The notes beneath the pieces were generated by a model that saw nothing but the letters and a program-made list of their open reading frames with translations, made no database searches and was not told the DNA's origin. Made by a program: the position numbers and the translations under genes. From contig NZ_JAAKXW010000005.1 in the NCBI RefSeq assembly GCF_011752045.1, forward strand, positions 434,001 to 498,000: a DNA stretch of 64,000 nt, read 5' to 3'. Origin of the DNA: Microbacterium hydrocarbonoxydans (GTDB lineage Bacteria; Actinomycetota; Actinomycetes; Actinomycetales; Microbacteriaceae). Of this stretch, positions 7,362 through 16,133 are shown piece by piece; the stretch's first letter is position 1; each line of letters opens with the position of its first letter.

Positions 7362-8474
7362 ATGACAACGGACGTCACTGACACCGGCGTCGGAACGATC
7401 CGATCCGGCTTCCTCGGCGGAGGCTTCATGGCCCAGGTGCACAGCCGCGCAGCCCGCGCCGCCGGCGCGCGCGTCGCCGTGCTGGCCAGCTCGACCGCCG
7501 AGCGCGCCGCTCGTGCCGCCCGTGAACTCGGAGTCGAGACGGCCGCCGCCGACCTCGATGAGCTTCTCTCCGGTGACGCCGACATCGTGCACATCTGCAC
7601 GCCGAACTCGACGCATGCCGACCTGGCCGGTCGCGTGCTCGCAGCGGGAAAGCACGTCATCTGCGAGAAGCCGCTGGCGACCACGCTCGCCGACGCCCGC
7701 GCGCTCGCCGCGGCCGCGACGGCGGCCGGACTCGTCGCCGCGGTGCCCTTCGTGTACCGCTACCACCCGATGGTGCGCGAGGCCAGGGCACGGATCGCCG
7801 CGGGAGAGATCGGGGCGCTGCTCACGGTCGACTGCGGCTATCTGCAGGACTGGATGCTGCTGCCCGAGGACGACGACTGGCGTGCGACCTCGGCCGAGGG
7901 CGGACCCTCCCGCGCCTTCGCGGACATCGGCTCTCACCTGTGCGACCTGCTGGAGTTCGTCACCGGCGAGCGCATCCTGCGGCTCACCGCGCGCACCCGC
8001 CGCGTGTACGAGGAGCGGGGCGGCCGCGCCGTCGCGAACGAGGACGCGGTGTCGCTCCTCGTCGAGCTCGAGTCGGGGGCGATCGGCACGCTGCTCGTCT
8101 CGCAGATGGCGGCGGGGCGGAAGAACGCCCTGACGCTGGAGCTGCACGGTGCGCACTCCAGCATCCGATTCGACCAGGAGCGCCCGGAGGAGCTCTGGAT
8201 CGGCGGCCGCGAGAGCAGCCGACAGCTGCTCCGCGACCCCGCCACCGCGGCGCCCGGCGTCGCCCGCTTCTCGCGGGTCCCCGTCGGGCACGCACAGGGC
8301 TATCAGGACGCCTTCAACGCGTTCGTCGCCGATGCATACGCGGCGGTCGCCGGTGAAGTCCCCGACGGGCTCCCCACCTTCGTCGACGGCGTCCGCGCCG
8401 CACAGCTCACCGAAGCCGTCCTGCAGGCGGCCGCCGACGAGCGCTGGATCGACGTCACCCCCGAGCACGGCTGA
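7362..8474 (+). CDS. Gfo/Idh/MocA-family oxidoreductase
   Basis: NAD(P)-dependent sugar dehydrogenase-like protein of 370 residues. The Rossmann motif is GFLGGGFMAQVH near residue 16; the catalytic/cofactor EKP (Lys103) follows KHVICEKPL; the C-terminal domain carries AFADIGSHLCDLLEFVTG, with the His typical of active members. First gene of an operon continuing into the GMC oxidase, ABC importer and TIM-barrel proteins, so a role in handling a glycoside or keto-sugar intermediate is inferred. In 3-keto-glycoside pathways, proteins of this family interconvert 3-keto and 3-hydroxy sugars. Opposite orientation to the ROK regulator. A weak CAGACT box lies 7 nt upstream. Confidence 0.9.
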   Translation: MTTDVTDTGVGTIRSGFLGGGFMAQVHSRAARAAGARVAVLASSTAERAARAARELGVETAAADLDELLSGDADIVHICTPNSTHADLAGRVLAAGKHVICEKPLATTLADARALAAAATAAGLVAAVPFVYRYHPMVREARARIAAGEIGALLTVDCGYLQDWMLLPEDDDWRATSAEGGPSRAFADIGSHLCDLLEFVTGERILRLTARTRRVYEERGGRAVANEDAVSLLVELESGAIGTLLVSQMAAGRKNALTLELHGAHSSIRFDQERPEELWIGGRESSRQLLRDPATAAPGVARFSRVPVGHAQGYQDAFNAFVADAYAAVAGEVPDGLPTFVDGVRAAQLTEAVLQAAADERWIDVTPEHG

Positions 8475-8489
8475 GCGAGAAGGACAGAC

Positions 8490-9968
8490 ATGACTGACGA
8501 CTACGACCTGATCATCGTCGGATCAGGGCCGAACGGCTCGATCGTCGCCCGGGAGGTGCACGAGAGCAGCCCCGAGGCGCGCATCCTCGTGATCGAGGCC
8601 GGACCGCAGATCACCGGCGTCGCCGGGGAGCACCTCGTCGAGGTCGACGAGAACGCCATGAACGCCTCCTACGAGGACCTCATGCGCCGTGCCAGGCAGA
8701 TCGAGTACGTCAAGGGCGCGATGGTCGAGATCGAGGGCGACGGCTGGAACCCCGAGTCCACCGGCGTCTTCCCCGCGGCGTTCTTCGGACACGACTTCGC
8801 GCAGTTCCCCGGTGCGTCCCTCTCGTGGAACATCGGCGGGATGGGCGTGCACTGGACGGCCGCCACGCCGTGGCCGTACGCGGAGGAGATCCCCGGCTTC
8901 CTCCCGCGGGCGGAGTGGGACGCCGACCTGGAGACCGCGCGCAGCCTCCTGCGCACCTACGTCGGCCCCCTCGTCGAGAACCCGTTCACCGAGCCGATCT
9001 TCGCGGCGATCCGCGCGGCCGTGCCGAGCCCCGACCCCGAGCGCGAGTTCGGGTACATGCCGATGGCCGGCATCCCGCATGTCGATCGCCCGTTCGCCCG
9101 CACCGGACCGCGCGACATCGCGCCGTACCTCTTCGACGCGAGCGAGCCGAACGTGCAGCTGCGCACGGGACTGTTCGTCACCAGGCTCGAGCACGACGGC
9201 GCGCGGGTCACGGGAGTCGTCGCACGCGACCTCGCGAGCGGCGCGGACGTCCGCCTGAGCGCCGCGCGCGTCCTGGTGGCCGCCGATGCCCTGCGCACCC
9301 CGCAGCTGCTCTGGGCGTCCGGCATCCGTCCGGAGGCCCTGGGCGTGCGGCTCAACGAGCACGCGTCCATCGACGGCGATGTCGTGATCGACGCGGCCCG
9401 GCTCGGACTGACGGATGCCGACATCCCGACGCCGCCGGCCGGCGAGCCGTTCATCGGCTCGTACTGGAGCCCGTCGATCGGCGCAGAGCGCCCGGCGCAC
9501 GGTCAGCTGATGGAGCGCGAATTCGACGGGAAGCACGTGCTCGGCGTCGGCTGGTACTGCGCGACCGAGATCCGCCCCGAGAACCGCATCGAGTTCTCCG
9601 ACGAGCTCACCGATCCCCTCGGGATGCCGCGCATGACCGTGCACTTCTCCTACTCGGAGAACGATCTGGCTGAGATCCGCCGCACCAAGGACGTGCAGCG
9701 CGCCGCCGCGAACGCGATCGGCACCTTCTCGGATGCCGAATCCGAGGTGCTCCCTGCCGGCGCCTCGCTGCACTACACGGGCACCGTGCGCATGGGGCCC
9801 GAGGACGACGGCACCTCCGTGGTCGACACCGACGGCCGCGTCTGGGGCTTCGAGAACCTGTTCCTCGCGGGCAACGGCGTGGTCCCGACCGCGCTCACCT
9901 GCAACGCGACGCTCACCGGAGCCACCCTCTCCGTGCGCATCGCCCGTGCGATCAGCGCAACCCTCTGA
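8490..9968 (+). CDS. GMC flavoprotein oxidoreductase, pyranose oxidase / glycoside 3-oxidase type
   Basis: 492-residue FAD enzyme. The ADP-binding loop is LIIVGSGPNGSIVAREV (GSGPNG at 11-16). GGMGVHWTAATP (His121) matches the segment around the flavin-linked His of pyranose 2-oxidase. The C-terminal catalytic pair is His428 (SLHYTGTVRMG) and Asn472 (TCNATLTGAT). This His/Asn pair and the length fit the pyranose-oxidase branch that includes bacterial glycoside 3-oxidases (CarA/G3Ox) of Microbacterium and Arthrobacter, which make 3-keto glycosides. No secretion signal, so it acts inside the cell on imported substrate. GAAGGA precedes the ATG, and the gene lies 15 bp after the Gfo/Idh stop. The exact sugar and the electron acceptor (oxygen or another) are not determinable by eye. 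Confidence 0.85.
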   Translation: MTDDYDLIIVGSGPNGSIVAREVHESSPEARILVIEAGPQITGVAGEHLVEVDENAMNASYEDLMRRARQIEYVKGAMVEIEGDGWNPESTGVFPAAFFGHDFAQFPGASLSWNIGGMGVHWTAATPWPYAEEIPGFLPRAEWDADLETARSLLRTYVGPLVENPFTEPIFAAIRAAVPSPDPEREFGYMPMAGIPHVDRPFARTGPRDIAPYLFDASEPNVQLRTGLFVTRLEHDGARVTGVVARDLASGADVRLSAARVLVAADALRTPQLLWASGIRPEALGVRLNEHASIDGDVVIDAARLGLTDADIPTPPAGEPFIGSYWSPSIGAERPAHGQLMEREFDGKHVLGVGWYCATEIRPENRIEFSDELTDPLGMPRMTVHFSYSENDLAEIRRTKDVQRAAANAIGTFSDAESEVLPAGASLHYTGTVRMGPEDDGTSVVDTDGRVWGFENLFLAGNGVVPTALTCNATLTGATLSVRIARAISATL

Positions 9969-9973
9969 CCGAC

Positions 9974-10018
9974 ACCCGACACCGCATCACCCGACACAGC
10001 ACCACCCGAATCTGCACC
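9974..10018 (+). repeat. three tandem imperfect 15-bp repeats
   Basis: ACCCGACACCGCATC (9974-9988), ACCCGACACAGCACC (9989-10003) and ACCCGAATCTGCACC (10004-10018) follow one another between the oxidase stop and the binding-protein start. The RNA would be C-rich, G-poor and unstructured. Confidence 0.7.
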
Positions 10019-10046
10019 ACCTACCCGAACAACGAAGGAGTTGACC

Positions 10047-11363
10047 GTGATCCACACCATGGCCTCGCGCCGCCGCAAGGCGCTCTACACCGGAGCGGCG
10101 TTCGCCGTTTCCGCCTCCCTGCTGCTCACCGGCTGCGGCCGGGGAGGCGACGGCCCGGCTGAGAGCGGCGAATCGACGACGATCGACGACAAGCCGGCCA
10201 CCGGCACGCTCGAGATCTGGACCGAGGGCGCCGACGGCGCGAAGCTCCCCGAGATGTTCGAGAAGTTCAAGGAGGACAACCCGGACATCGACATCAAGAT
10301 GACGGAGATCCCCGGCGAGGAGTTCCGCTCGAAGATGACCGCGGCGATCACGGCCGGCACCGTGCCCGACCTGATCTACTCCTTCACCGAGTCGCAGGCG
10401 CCGCTGATCGCGACCGGAGGATTCGACGCCGTGCCGGACGGCCTGGTCGAGGAGGACGACTTCTTCCCGGCGATGTGGGAGAACTCCCTCTACGACGGGG
10501 TCCAGTACGGCGTGCCGTGGTACACCTACGCGAACGTCAGCTACTACCGCAGCGACCTCGTCGAGGCCGCCGGCGCCGAGCTGCCCACCGACTGGGACAG
10601 CCTGCGCGCCTTCGGCGAGAAGCTCAAGGCGAGCGGAGTCGAGTACCCGCTCGGGCTGTACGTCGCCTACGACGACTACACCGCCTGGCAGCTCGGCGTC
10701 TTCGCCGCGCAGAACGGCGGATCCTTCATCTCCGAGGACGGCACCGAGTGGACCCTCAACACCCCGGAGAACGTCGAGGCGCTCGAGTTCTACTCCAGCC
10801 TCTTCAAGGACGGGCTCGCCTCGCCTGACGGCCCCGCGTTCCTCGACATCGTGCCGTGGACGAGCCAGGGCAAGAACGCGTCGATCATCGACGGCGGTCC
10901 CTGGTTCGCCTCCTGGTTCGACGACGCGAACGGCGCAGGCTGGGGAGCGGAGCACCTCGAGTTCATCCAGAACCCCACCGGCCCGACCGGCATCGCCGCA
11001 TCCACCACGGGAGGCGGCAGCTGGTTCGTGCCGTCCGACTCCGAGAACAAGGACGCGGCATGGAAGTTCGCCCGCTTCATGTCCGAGCCGGAATCGCAGA
11101 TCGAGTGGTACAAGATCTTCAAGAACATGCCCGCGGTCAAGGCCGCGTGGGATGACCCCGCTCTGAGCTCCGACCCGCTGCTGCTCGCGGTGCGCGAATC
11201 CCTCGAGAACGGCGTCAACCGTCCGAAGGTCGCGACCTGGAACCAGGTCGGCCTGGTCATCGGCGAGCAGATGGACAAGGTGATCCGCGGCAACACCTCG
11301 CCGCAGGATGCGCTGGACGAGGCGCAGAAGCAGGCCGAGGCGATCGGCATGGGCACGAAGTAG
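10047..11363 (+). CDS. sugar ABC transporter substrate-binding lipoprotein
   Basis: 438-residue extracellular solute-binding protein of the family-1 (MalE/UgpB-like) type. Signal peptide with lipobox: RRRKALYTGAAFAVSASLLLTGC, Cys near residue 31, so the mature protein is lipid-anchored. The body shows TGTLEIWTEGADGAKLPEMFEKFKEDNPDIDIKM, then VPDLIYSFTESQAPLIA and GVPWYTYANVSYYRSDL, typical of oligosaccharide or glycoside binders. The GTG at 10047 is preferred over a TTG at 10041 because AAGGAG ends at 10040, leaving a proper 6-nt spacer. Together with the two following permeases it forms a CUT1-type importer. No ATPase gene is present in the cluster, so a shared MsiK-like ATPase elsewhere is likely. 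Confidence 0.93.
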   Translation: MIHTMASRRRKALYTGAAFAVSASLLLTGCGRGGDGPAESGESTTIDDKPATGTLEIWTEGADGAKLPEMFEKFKEDNPDIDIKMTEIPGEEFRSKMTAAITAGTVPDLIYSFTESQAPLIATGGFDAVPDGLVEEDDFFPAMWENSLYDGVQYGVPWYTYANVSYYRSDLVEAAGAELPTDWDSLRAFGEKLKASGVEYPLGLYVAYDDYTAWQLGVFAAQNGGSFISEDGTEWTLNTPENVEALEFYSSLFKDGLASPDGPAFLDIVPWTSQGKNASIIDGGPWFASWFDDANGAGWGAEHLEFIQNPTGPTGIAASTTGGGSWFVPSDSENKDAAWKFARFMSEPESQIEWYKIFKNMPAVKAAWDDPALSSDPLLLAVRESLENGVNRPKVATWNQVGLVIGEQMDKVIRGNTSPQDALDEAQKQAEAIGMGTK

Positions 11364-11367
11364 GCGC

Positions 11368-12321
11368 ATGTCCACTTCAGCAACCCGCACGATGGTCACC
11401 CCGGGGGCGTCGACACGACGCCCCCGGGGCACCGGGAGATCGCATGAGGGCACGAAGGCGGAGGCGGTCACCGCCTGGCTCTTCCTCCTGCCCTTCCTCG
11501 CGGTCTTCGCCGTCTTCACGGCCGTTCCGACCGTTCTCGCGGTGGGAGCGAGCCTCACCGACATGTCGGCGCGCGACATCCGCAATCCGCTCGAGGTCAA
11601 CTTCACCGGATTCGACGCATTCGCCGAGGTGCTCTCGAACCCGTCGTTCCAGAGCTCCTTCCTCAACACCGTGCTGTTCGTCGTGCTGTGCGTGCCGCTC
11701 AGCGTGGGGCTCGGGTTCGTCCTCGCCCTCGTGCTGAACAACGGCATCCGGCGGCTGCGCACCTTCTTCCGGGCCGCGGCCTACGTCCCCGTCATCACGA
11801 ACATCGTCGCCGTGGCGGTGATCTGGCAGTACGCGTTCTCGGTCGCCGGCCCCGTGAACAACACTCTCGGCGGCCTCGGCCTGCCGCAGCCGAACTGGCT
11901 CGGCGAGCCGGAATGGGCTGTCACGACGGTCGTGATGATGGCCGTCTGGCGTACCGCAGGCACGTCGATGATCCTGTTCCTCGCCGGTCTCCAGGCCGTC
12001 CCCGAGGAGATCTACGAAGCCGCATCGACCGACGGTGCAGGCTGGGTGCGCCGGCTCTGGTCGATCACCCTGCCGCTGCTGCGCCCGACGACGCTGCTCG
12101 TCACCGTTCTCGCGACGGTGTCGTTCCTCAACATCTTCGAGGAGCCGTACCTGCTCACCAAGGGCGGTCCGACCGGATCCACCAGGTCGATCGCCGTGTG
12201 GGTGTACGAGCAGTTCGGGTTCGGCAACATCTCAGCCGCGATGGCCGGGTCGGTGCTCCTGCTCCTGCTCGTCGGCGTCGTCGCGATCGTCCAGTTCAGA
12301 ATGCTGAGGCCGAAACATTGA
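11368..12321 (+). CDS. sugar ABC transporter permease (MalF/UgpA type)
   Basis: 317-residue inner-membrane permease with six or so helices, beginning AWLFLLPFLAVFAVFTAVPTV. The cytoplasmic EAA loop is EEIYEAASTDGAGWVRRLWSITLPLLRPT (about 215-243), the coupling site for the ATPase. Starts 4 nt after the binding-protein stop; the Ser/Thr/Arg-rich N-terminal 30 residues are cytosolic. Partner of the next permease, whose start codon overlaps this stop (TTGA). Confidence 0.92.
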   Translation: MSTSATRTMVTPGASTRRPRGTGRSHEGTKAEAVTAWLFLLPFLAVFAVFTAVPTVLAVGASLTDMSARDIRNPLEVNFTGFDAFAEVLSNPSFQSSFLNTVLFVVLCVPLSVGLGFVLALVLNNGIRRLRTFFRAAAYVPVITNIVAVAVIWQYAFSVAGPVNNTLGGLGLPQPNWLGEPEWAVTTVVMMAVWRTAGTSMILFLAGLQAVPEEIYEAASTDGAGWVRRLWSITLPLLRPTTLLVTVLATVSFLNIFEEPYLLTKGGPTGSTRSIAVWVYEQFGFGNISAAMAGSVLLLLLVGVVAIVQFRMLRPKH

Positions 12322-13145
12322 ACACGCCATCTCCGACCCGACAGGCGCTCAACTACACGTTCCTGATCGTCGTCACCGTCTTCATGCTGCTGCCGTTCGT
12401 CTGGGTGTTCTTCGGATCGTTCAAGACCCAGGCGGAGTTCTTCTCCGACCCCGGCGCCTGGTTCCCCGAGTCCTTCCAGTTCGGCAACTACGTCACGCTG
12501 TTCGCAGACCGGGGCTTCGGCACCTACCTGCTCAACAGCATCATCGTCTCGGTCGTCGCGGTCGTCGGCAACGTGCTGTTCAGCGCGATGGCGGGGTACG
12601 CGCTCGCGAAGCTGCGGTTCCGCGGCAAGGGGTTCGTGTTCCCGCTGGTGATCGTCTCGATGATCGTGCCGTACGTCGCGCTCTTCGTGCCGCAGTTCGT
12701 CATCGTCGTGCAGCTCGGCCTCGTCGACACGCTGACGGCGATCATCCTGCCGATCCTCGTGCTGCCGCTGTCGGTGTTCATCATGCGCCAGTTCGCGCAC
12801 TCGGTGCCGTTCGAGCTGATGGAGGCCGCGCGGCTGGACGGCGCGGGGGAGGGGCGGCTGTTCTTCCGCATCTTCCTGCCGCTCACCGGACCGGGACTCG
12901 CCACCGTCGGCATCCTGTCGTTCCTCACCTCGTGGAACAACTTCCTGTGGCCGCTCGTGATCGCGCAGTCTCAGGGCACGTACACCGCGCCGGTGGGACT
13001 GACGGTCGCCTCCCAGGCATCCAACACGCTCTCCTTCGGCCTGCTCCTGGCCGGGGCGATGATCGTGCTGCTGCCGATCCTCATCCTCTTCCTCTTCCTC
13101 CAGAAGTACTTCATCCAGGGCGTCGCCACGGCGGGCCTGAAGTAG
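12318..13145 (+). CDS. sugar ABC transporter permease (MalG/UgpE type)
   Basis: 275-residue second permease of the CUT1 importer. The first helix is YTFLIVVTVFMLLPFVWVFFGSFK; the EAA loop is PFELMEAARLDGAGEGRLFFRIFLPLTGP (about 160-188); the C-terminus is FLQKYFIQGVATAGLK, the usual MalG-type ending. The only start compatible with the first helix is the TTG at 12318, which overlaps the upstream stop by 4 bp, a typical coupling arrangement. An upstream in-frame extension inside the first permease gene is a shadow and was excluded. Confidence 0.9.
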   Translation: MNTPSPTRQALNYTFLIVVTVFMLLPFVWVFFGSFKTQAEFFSDPGAWFPESFQFGNYVTLFADRGFGTYLLNSIIVSVVAVVGNVLFSAMAGYALAKLRFRGKGFVFPLVIVSMIVPYVALFVPQFVIVVQLGLVDTLTAIILPILVLPLSVFIMRQFAHSVPFELMEAARLDGAGEGRLFFRIFLPLTGPGLATVGILSFLTSWNNFLWPLVIAQSQGTYTAPVGLTVASQASNTLSFGLLLAGAMIVLLPILILFLFLQKYFIQGVATAGLK

Positions 13146-13162
13146 ACCAGAACGGACCCGTC

Positions 13163-14107
13163 ATGCAGCTGAAAGACCTGAAGTTCGCCCTCAACGCGAT
13201 CCAGTGGATCAACGTCAAGGAGGATCCGTCCGACCTCGACAGCGCGAGCCTGTGGCGCTTCGCGGATCCCGCGTTCGTGGCCGAGTACCCGCAGGTGCTG
13301 AAGGCGATCAGGGATGCCGGGTTCGACGCGACCATGATGGAGGTGCTCGACACCCAGACGCTGCAGAACTACGCGGCGATGGTGGAGGCGTCCGGTCTGA
13401 AGCTCGCACCGGGGTACGTGCAGGTGCCGCTGCCCTCCGACCACGGCGGTCGGCTGGAGAAGGGCTCGTTCGAGCGGATCCACTGGTTCGACGGCGTCCG
13501 CCGCCGGGCGGAGGAGTCGAACTACTTCGGTCTCGACTCGGTGTTCGTCGCCGCCGAGGTGGATCAGTCGGGTTCCCGCTGGGAGAGGCCCGCGATCGGG
13601 CACGACTTCTCGCAGGATCGGCTCGACGAGTGGACCGAGATGCTGGACGAGGCCGTCGACGTGCTCAACGCGGAGGGCGTGCGTCCCGGTCTGCACAACC
13701 ACGTCGGCACCTGGGTGGAGACCACGCAGGAGTACGAGCACGTGCTCAACAGCATCGACGCCTCGCGCCTCGGCGCCTCGTTCGACATCGGCCACCTCGA
13801 GTGGGCGGGGATCGACGCGAAGAAGGCGATCGCCGACTGGTCCGACCGCATCCTCGATCTTCACGTCAAGGATCTCGACCTCGAGATCGCGCGCCGCTCG
13901 CGCGAGGAGGGGCTGTCCTACGAGCGGGCCACCGATCTCGGGCTGTACCGCGAGCCCGGCCTCGGCGGCCTCGACATCGTCGACACGCTCTCCGCGCTGC
14001 CCGACGGCTTCGGCGGCTGGATCATCATCGAGGTCGACCGGGCGTCCATGGACCCGGTGGACAGCGCCCGGCACACCGCGCGCTGGCTCGCGGACGTCAC
14101 GGCCTGA
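13163..14107 (+). CDS. xylose isomerase-like TIM-barrel protein, copy 1
   Basis: 314-residue sugar-phosphate isomerase/epimerase-like (AP endonuclease family 2) protein. Likely metal/substrate residues lie in [57 protein letters not shown] and the C-terminal IIIEVDRAS. It is a tandem paralogue of the next gene (both start [16 protein letters not shown] and share VLxTQTLQxYA, PGYV, HNHVGTW and DIGHL). Enzymes of this fold include the large subunit of the C-glycoside deglycosidase (CarC/DgpB) and 3-keto-glycoside lyases; next to a glycoside 3-oxidase-like gene, such a role is inferred. The small DUF6379-type partner subunit is not in the window. Substrate unproven. Confidence 0.8.
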   Translation: MQLKDLKFALNAIQWINVKEDPSDLDSASLWRFADPAFVAEYPQVLKAIRDAGFDATMMEVLDTQTLQNYAAMVEASGLKLAPGYVQVPLPSDHGGRLEKGSFERIHWFDGVRRRAEESNYFGLDSVFVAAEVDQSGSRWERPAIGHDFSQDRLDEWTEMLDEAVDVLNAEGVRPGLHNHVGTWVETTQEYEHVLNSIDASRLGASFDIGHLEWAGIDAKKAIADWSDRILDLHVKDLDLEIARRSREEGLSYERATDLGLYREPGLGGLDIVDTLSALPDGFGGWIIIEVDRASMDPVDSARHTARWLADVTA

Positions 14108-14127
14108 GACACGGAGGAGAACAGATC

Positions 14128-15087
14128 ATGACGCTCACCCGAGAGCACTTCTCACTGAACACCCTGCAGTGGATCACCGTCGGCCTCGGCGACGCCAGCG
14201 GCGAGCCCGGCGAGGTCGGCTGGGAGTTCGACCTGTCGACCTTCCTGCCGAAGCAGCCCGTGATCCTCGGCCAGGTGAAGGAGGCCGGCTTCTCCTCGGT
14301 CATGCTGGAGGTCCTCCCCACACAGACGCTGCAGTCCTACGCGCGGGTCGTCGCGGACTCGGGACTCCGGCTGTCACCCGGCTACGTCCACATCGGTCTG
14401 CCCGAGGATTTCGGCCGCGACCACTCCGGCGACGCGGAGGCCCATTTCCGCTGGTTCGACGCCATCCGGCGCCGTGCCGAGGAGACGACGTTCATGGGGC
14501 TCGACCGGGTGTTCCTGGCCGCCGACATGGCGCCGGGGCGTCCGCGGATCGACGTCGCCGCCGCGGTCGGCCACGAGGCGGACCGCGCACGGCTGGACCG
14601 GGTCGCGAACATCATCGGCGAGACCGCCGAGGTGCTGAAGGCGGAGGGCGTGACCCCCGCGCTGCACAATCACGTCGGCACCTGGATCGAGACGGAGGAG
14701 GAGTACGACTACGTGCTGGATGCCGTTCCCGCGAGCCTCCTCGCGGCGGGGCCCGACATCGGCCATCTCGCCTGGACCGGCGCCGACGTGGTCGGCTGGA
14801 TCGCCGGGCACGCGGAGCGGATCTCGGATCTGCACGTGAAGGACATGGACCTCTCGATCGCCGCCGCGACCAGGGCTGCGCGCACCCCGTACTTCGACGT
14901 GATGGCGCGGCGGTTCTTCCTGGAGCCCGGCCTCGGCGACGTGCCGATCGCGGAGGCGCTCGCCGGCCTGCCCGAAGGGTTCTCCGGAGATGTGATCATC
15001 GAGGTGGACAAGCCGAGCATGGAGCCCTTCGCCAGCGCGAAGACCAGCTGGGCGTGGATCGCCGCGAACTATCCGGAGGCCTCATGA
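14128..15087 (+). CDS. xylose isomerase-like TIM-barrel protein, copy 2
   Basis: 319 residues, paralogue of the preceding gene with the same order of motifs: [67 protein letters not shown] and [12 protein letters not shown]. Relative to copy 1 it carries an extra stretch after the first strand ([19 protein letters not shown]) and a differing loop [19 protein letters not shown] region in the middle (about 130-145), where substrate selectivity could lie. GGAGGAGA at 14112-14119 precedes the ATG. The two copies could form a heteromer or act on successive intermediates. The following gene overlaps its stop (ATGA). Confidence 0.8.
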   Translation: MTLTREHFSLNTLQWITVGLGDASGEPGEVGWEFDLSTFLPKQPVILGQVKEAGFSSVMLEVLPTQTLQSYARVVADSGLRLSPGYVHIGLPEDFGRDHSGDAEAHFRWFDAIRRRAEETTFMGLDRVFLAADMAPGRPRIDVAAAVGHEADRARLDRVANIIGETAEVLKAEGVTPALHNHVGTWIETEEEYDYVLDAVPASLLAAGPDIGHLAWTGADVVGWIAGHAERISDLHVKDMDLSIAAATRAARTPYFDVMARRFFLEPGLGDVPIAEALAGLPEGFSGDVIIEVDKPSMEPFASAKTSWAWIAANYPEAS

Positions 15088-16106
15088 GCGAGCAGCGCGC
15101 CGCGGCCCGCCCGGTCACCCTGTTCACCGGTCAGTGGGCGGACCTCCCGTTCGAGGAGGTCGCCCGGTTGGCCGCCTCCTGGGGGTACGACGGGCTGGAG
15201 ATCGCGGCATCCGGCGACCATCTCGATCTGAAGCGGGCCGACGAGGACGACGCCTATGCCGCCTCGCGGCTCGAGATCCTCGACCGGCATGGCCTGCAGG
15301 TGTTCGCGATCTCCAACCATCTCGCCGGCCAGGCGGTGTGCGATGCGCCGATCGACTTCCGGCATGAGGCGATCCTGCGCGAGTACGTGTGGGGCGACGG
15401 GGATGCCGAGGGCGTGCGGCAGCGCGCGGCTGAGGACATGAAGCGCGCGGCGCGGGTGGCCCGCAAGCTCGGCGTCGACACCGTGGTCGGCTTCACCGGC
15501 TCGTCGATCTGGCCGTATGTGGCGATGTTCCCGCCGGTGCCGGCATCCGTCATCGAGGGCGGATTCGAGGACTTCGCGGCGCGGTGGAACCCGATCCTCG
15601 ACGTGTTCGATTCCGAGGGCGTGCGCTTCGCGCACGAGGTGCACCCGGGGGAGATCGCGTACGACTACTGGAGCTCGGTACGGGCCCTGGAGGCGATCGA
15701 CCACCGGAAGGCGTTCGGGTTCAACTGGGACCCCTCGCACATGATGTGGCAGAACATCGACCCGGTCGGCTTCATCGTCGACTTCGCCGACCGGATCCAT
15801 CACGTGGACTGCAAGGACACCCGGATGCGTCCGCAGAACGGGCGCGCCGGCGTGCTCGGCTCGCACCTGCCGTGGGGCGACCCGCGGCGCGGCTGGGACT
15901 TCGTCTCCACCGGGCACGGCGATGTCCCCTGGGAGGACGCGTTCCGCGCCCTCGACGCGATCGGCTACGACGGCCCCATCTCGATCGAGTGGGAGGACGC
16001 CGGCATGGACCGGCTGCACGGAGCGGCCGAGGCGGTGCGGTTCGTGCGCTCGCTCCTCTGGCCTCAGCCCACGGCGTCGTTCGACGCCGCGTTCAGCAAC
16101 CAGTGA
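15084..16106 (+). CDS. sugar phosphate isomerase/epimerase (IolE-like TIM barrel)
   Basis: 340-residue AP endonuclease 2-type TIM barrel from a different subgroup than the two preceding paralogues: [31 protein letters not shown] at the N-terminus, [59 protein letters not shown] and [10 protein letters not shown], with [12 protein letters not shown] at the C-terminus. Conserved Glu/Asp/His/Glu metal ligands are present (E of AHEVHP, D of WDPSHM, H of HHVDCKD, E of IEWEDA). Similar proteins accompany Gfo/Idh dehydrogenases in sugar and inositol catabolism. Four-base overlap with the previous gene implies coupled translation. Proposed role: isomerising a keto sugar downstream of the oxidase. Confidence 0.85.
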   Translation: MSEQRAAARPVTLFTGQWADLPFEEVARLAASWGYDGLEIAASGDHLDLKRADEDDAYAASRLEILDRHGLQVFAISNHLAGQAVCDAPIDFRHEAILREYVWGDGDAEGVRQRAAEDMKRAARVARKLGVDTVVGFTGSSIWPYVAMFPPVPASVIEGGFEDFAARWNPILDVFDSEGVRFAHEVHPGEIAYDYWSSVRALEAIDHRKAFGFNWDPSHMMWQNIDPVGFIVDFADRIHHVDCKDTRMRPQNGRAGVLGSHLPWGDPRRGWDFVSTGHGDVPWEDAFRALDAIGYDGPISIEWEDAGMDRLHGAAEAVRFVRSLLWPQPTASFDAAFSNQ

Positions 16107-16133
16107 TCCGCACAGGGATCGGGGAGAGCGACG

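Noticed and set aside
10041..10046. TTG at 10041 as start of the sugar-binding lipoprotein
   Set aside because: It abuts the AAGGAG sequence with no spacer. The GTG at 10047 has the correct 6-nt spacing.
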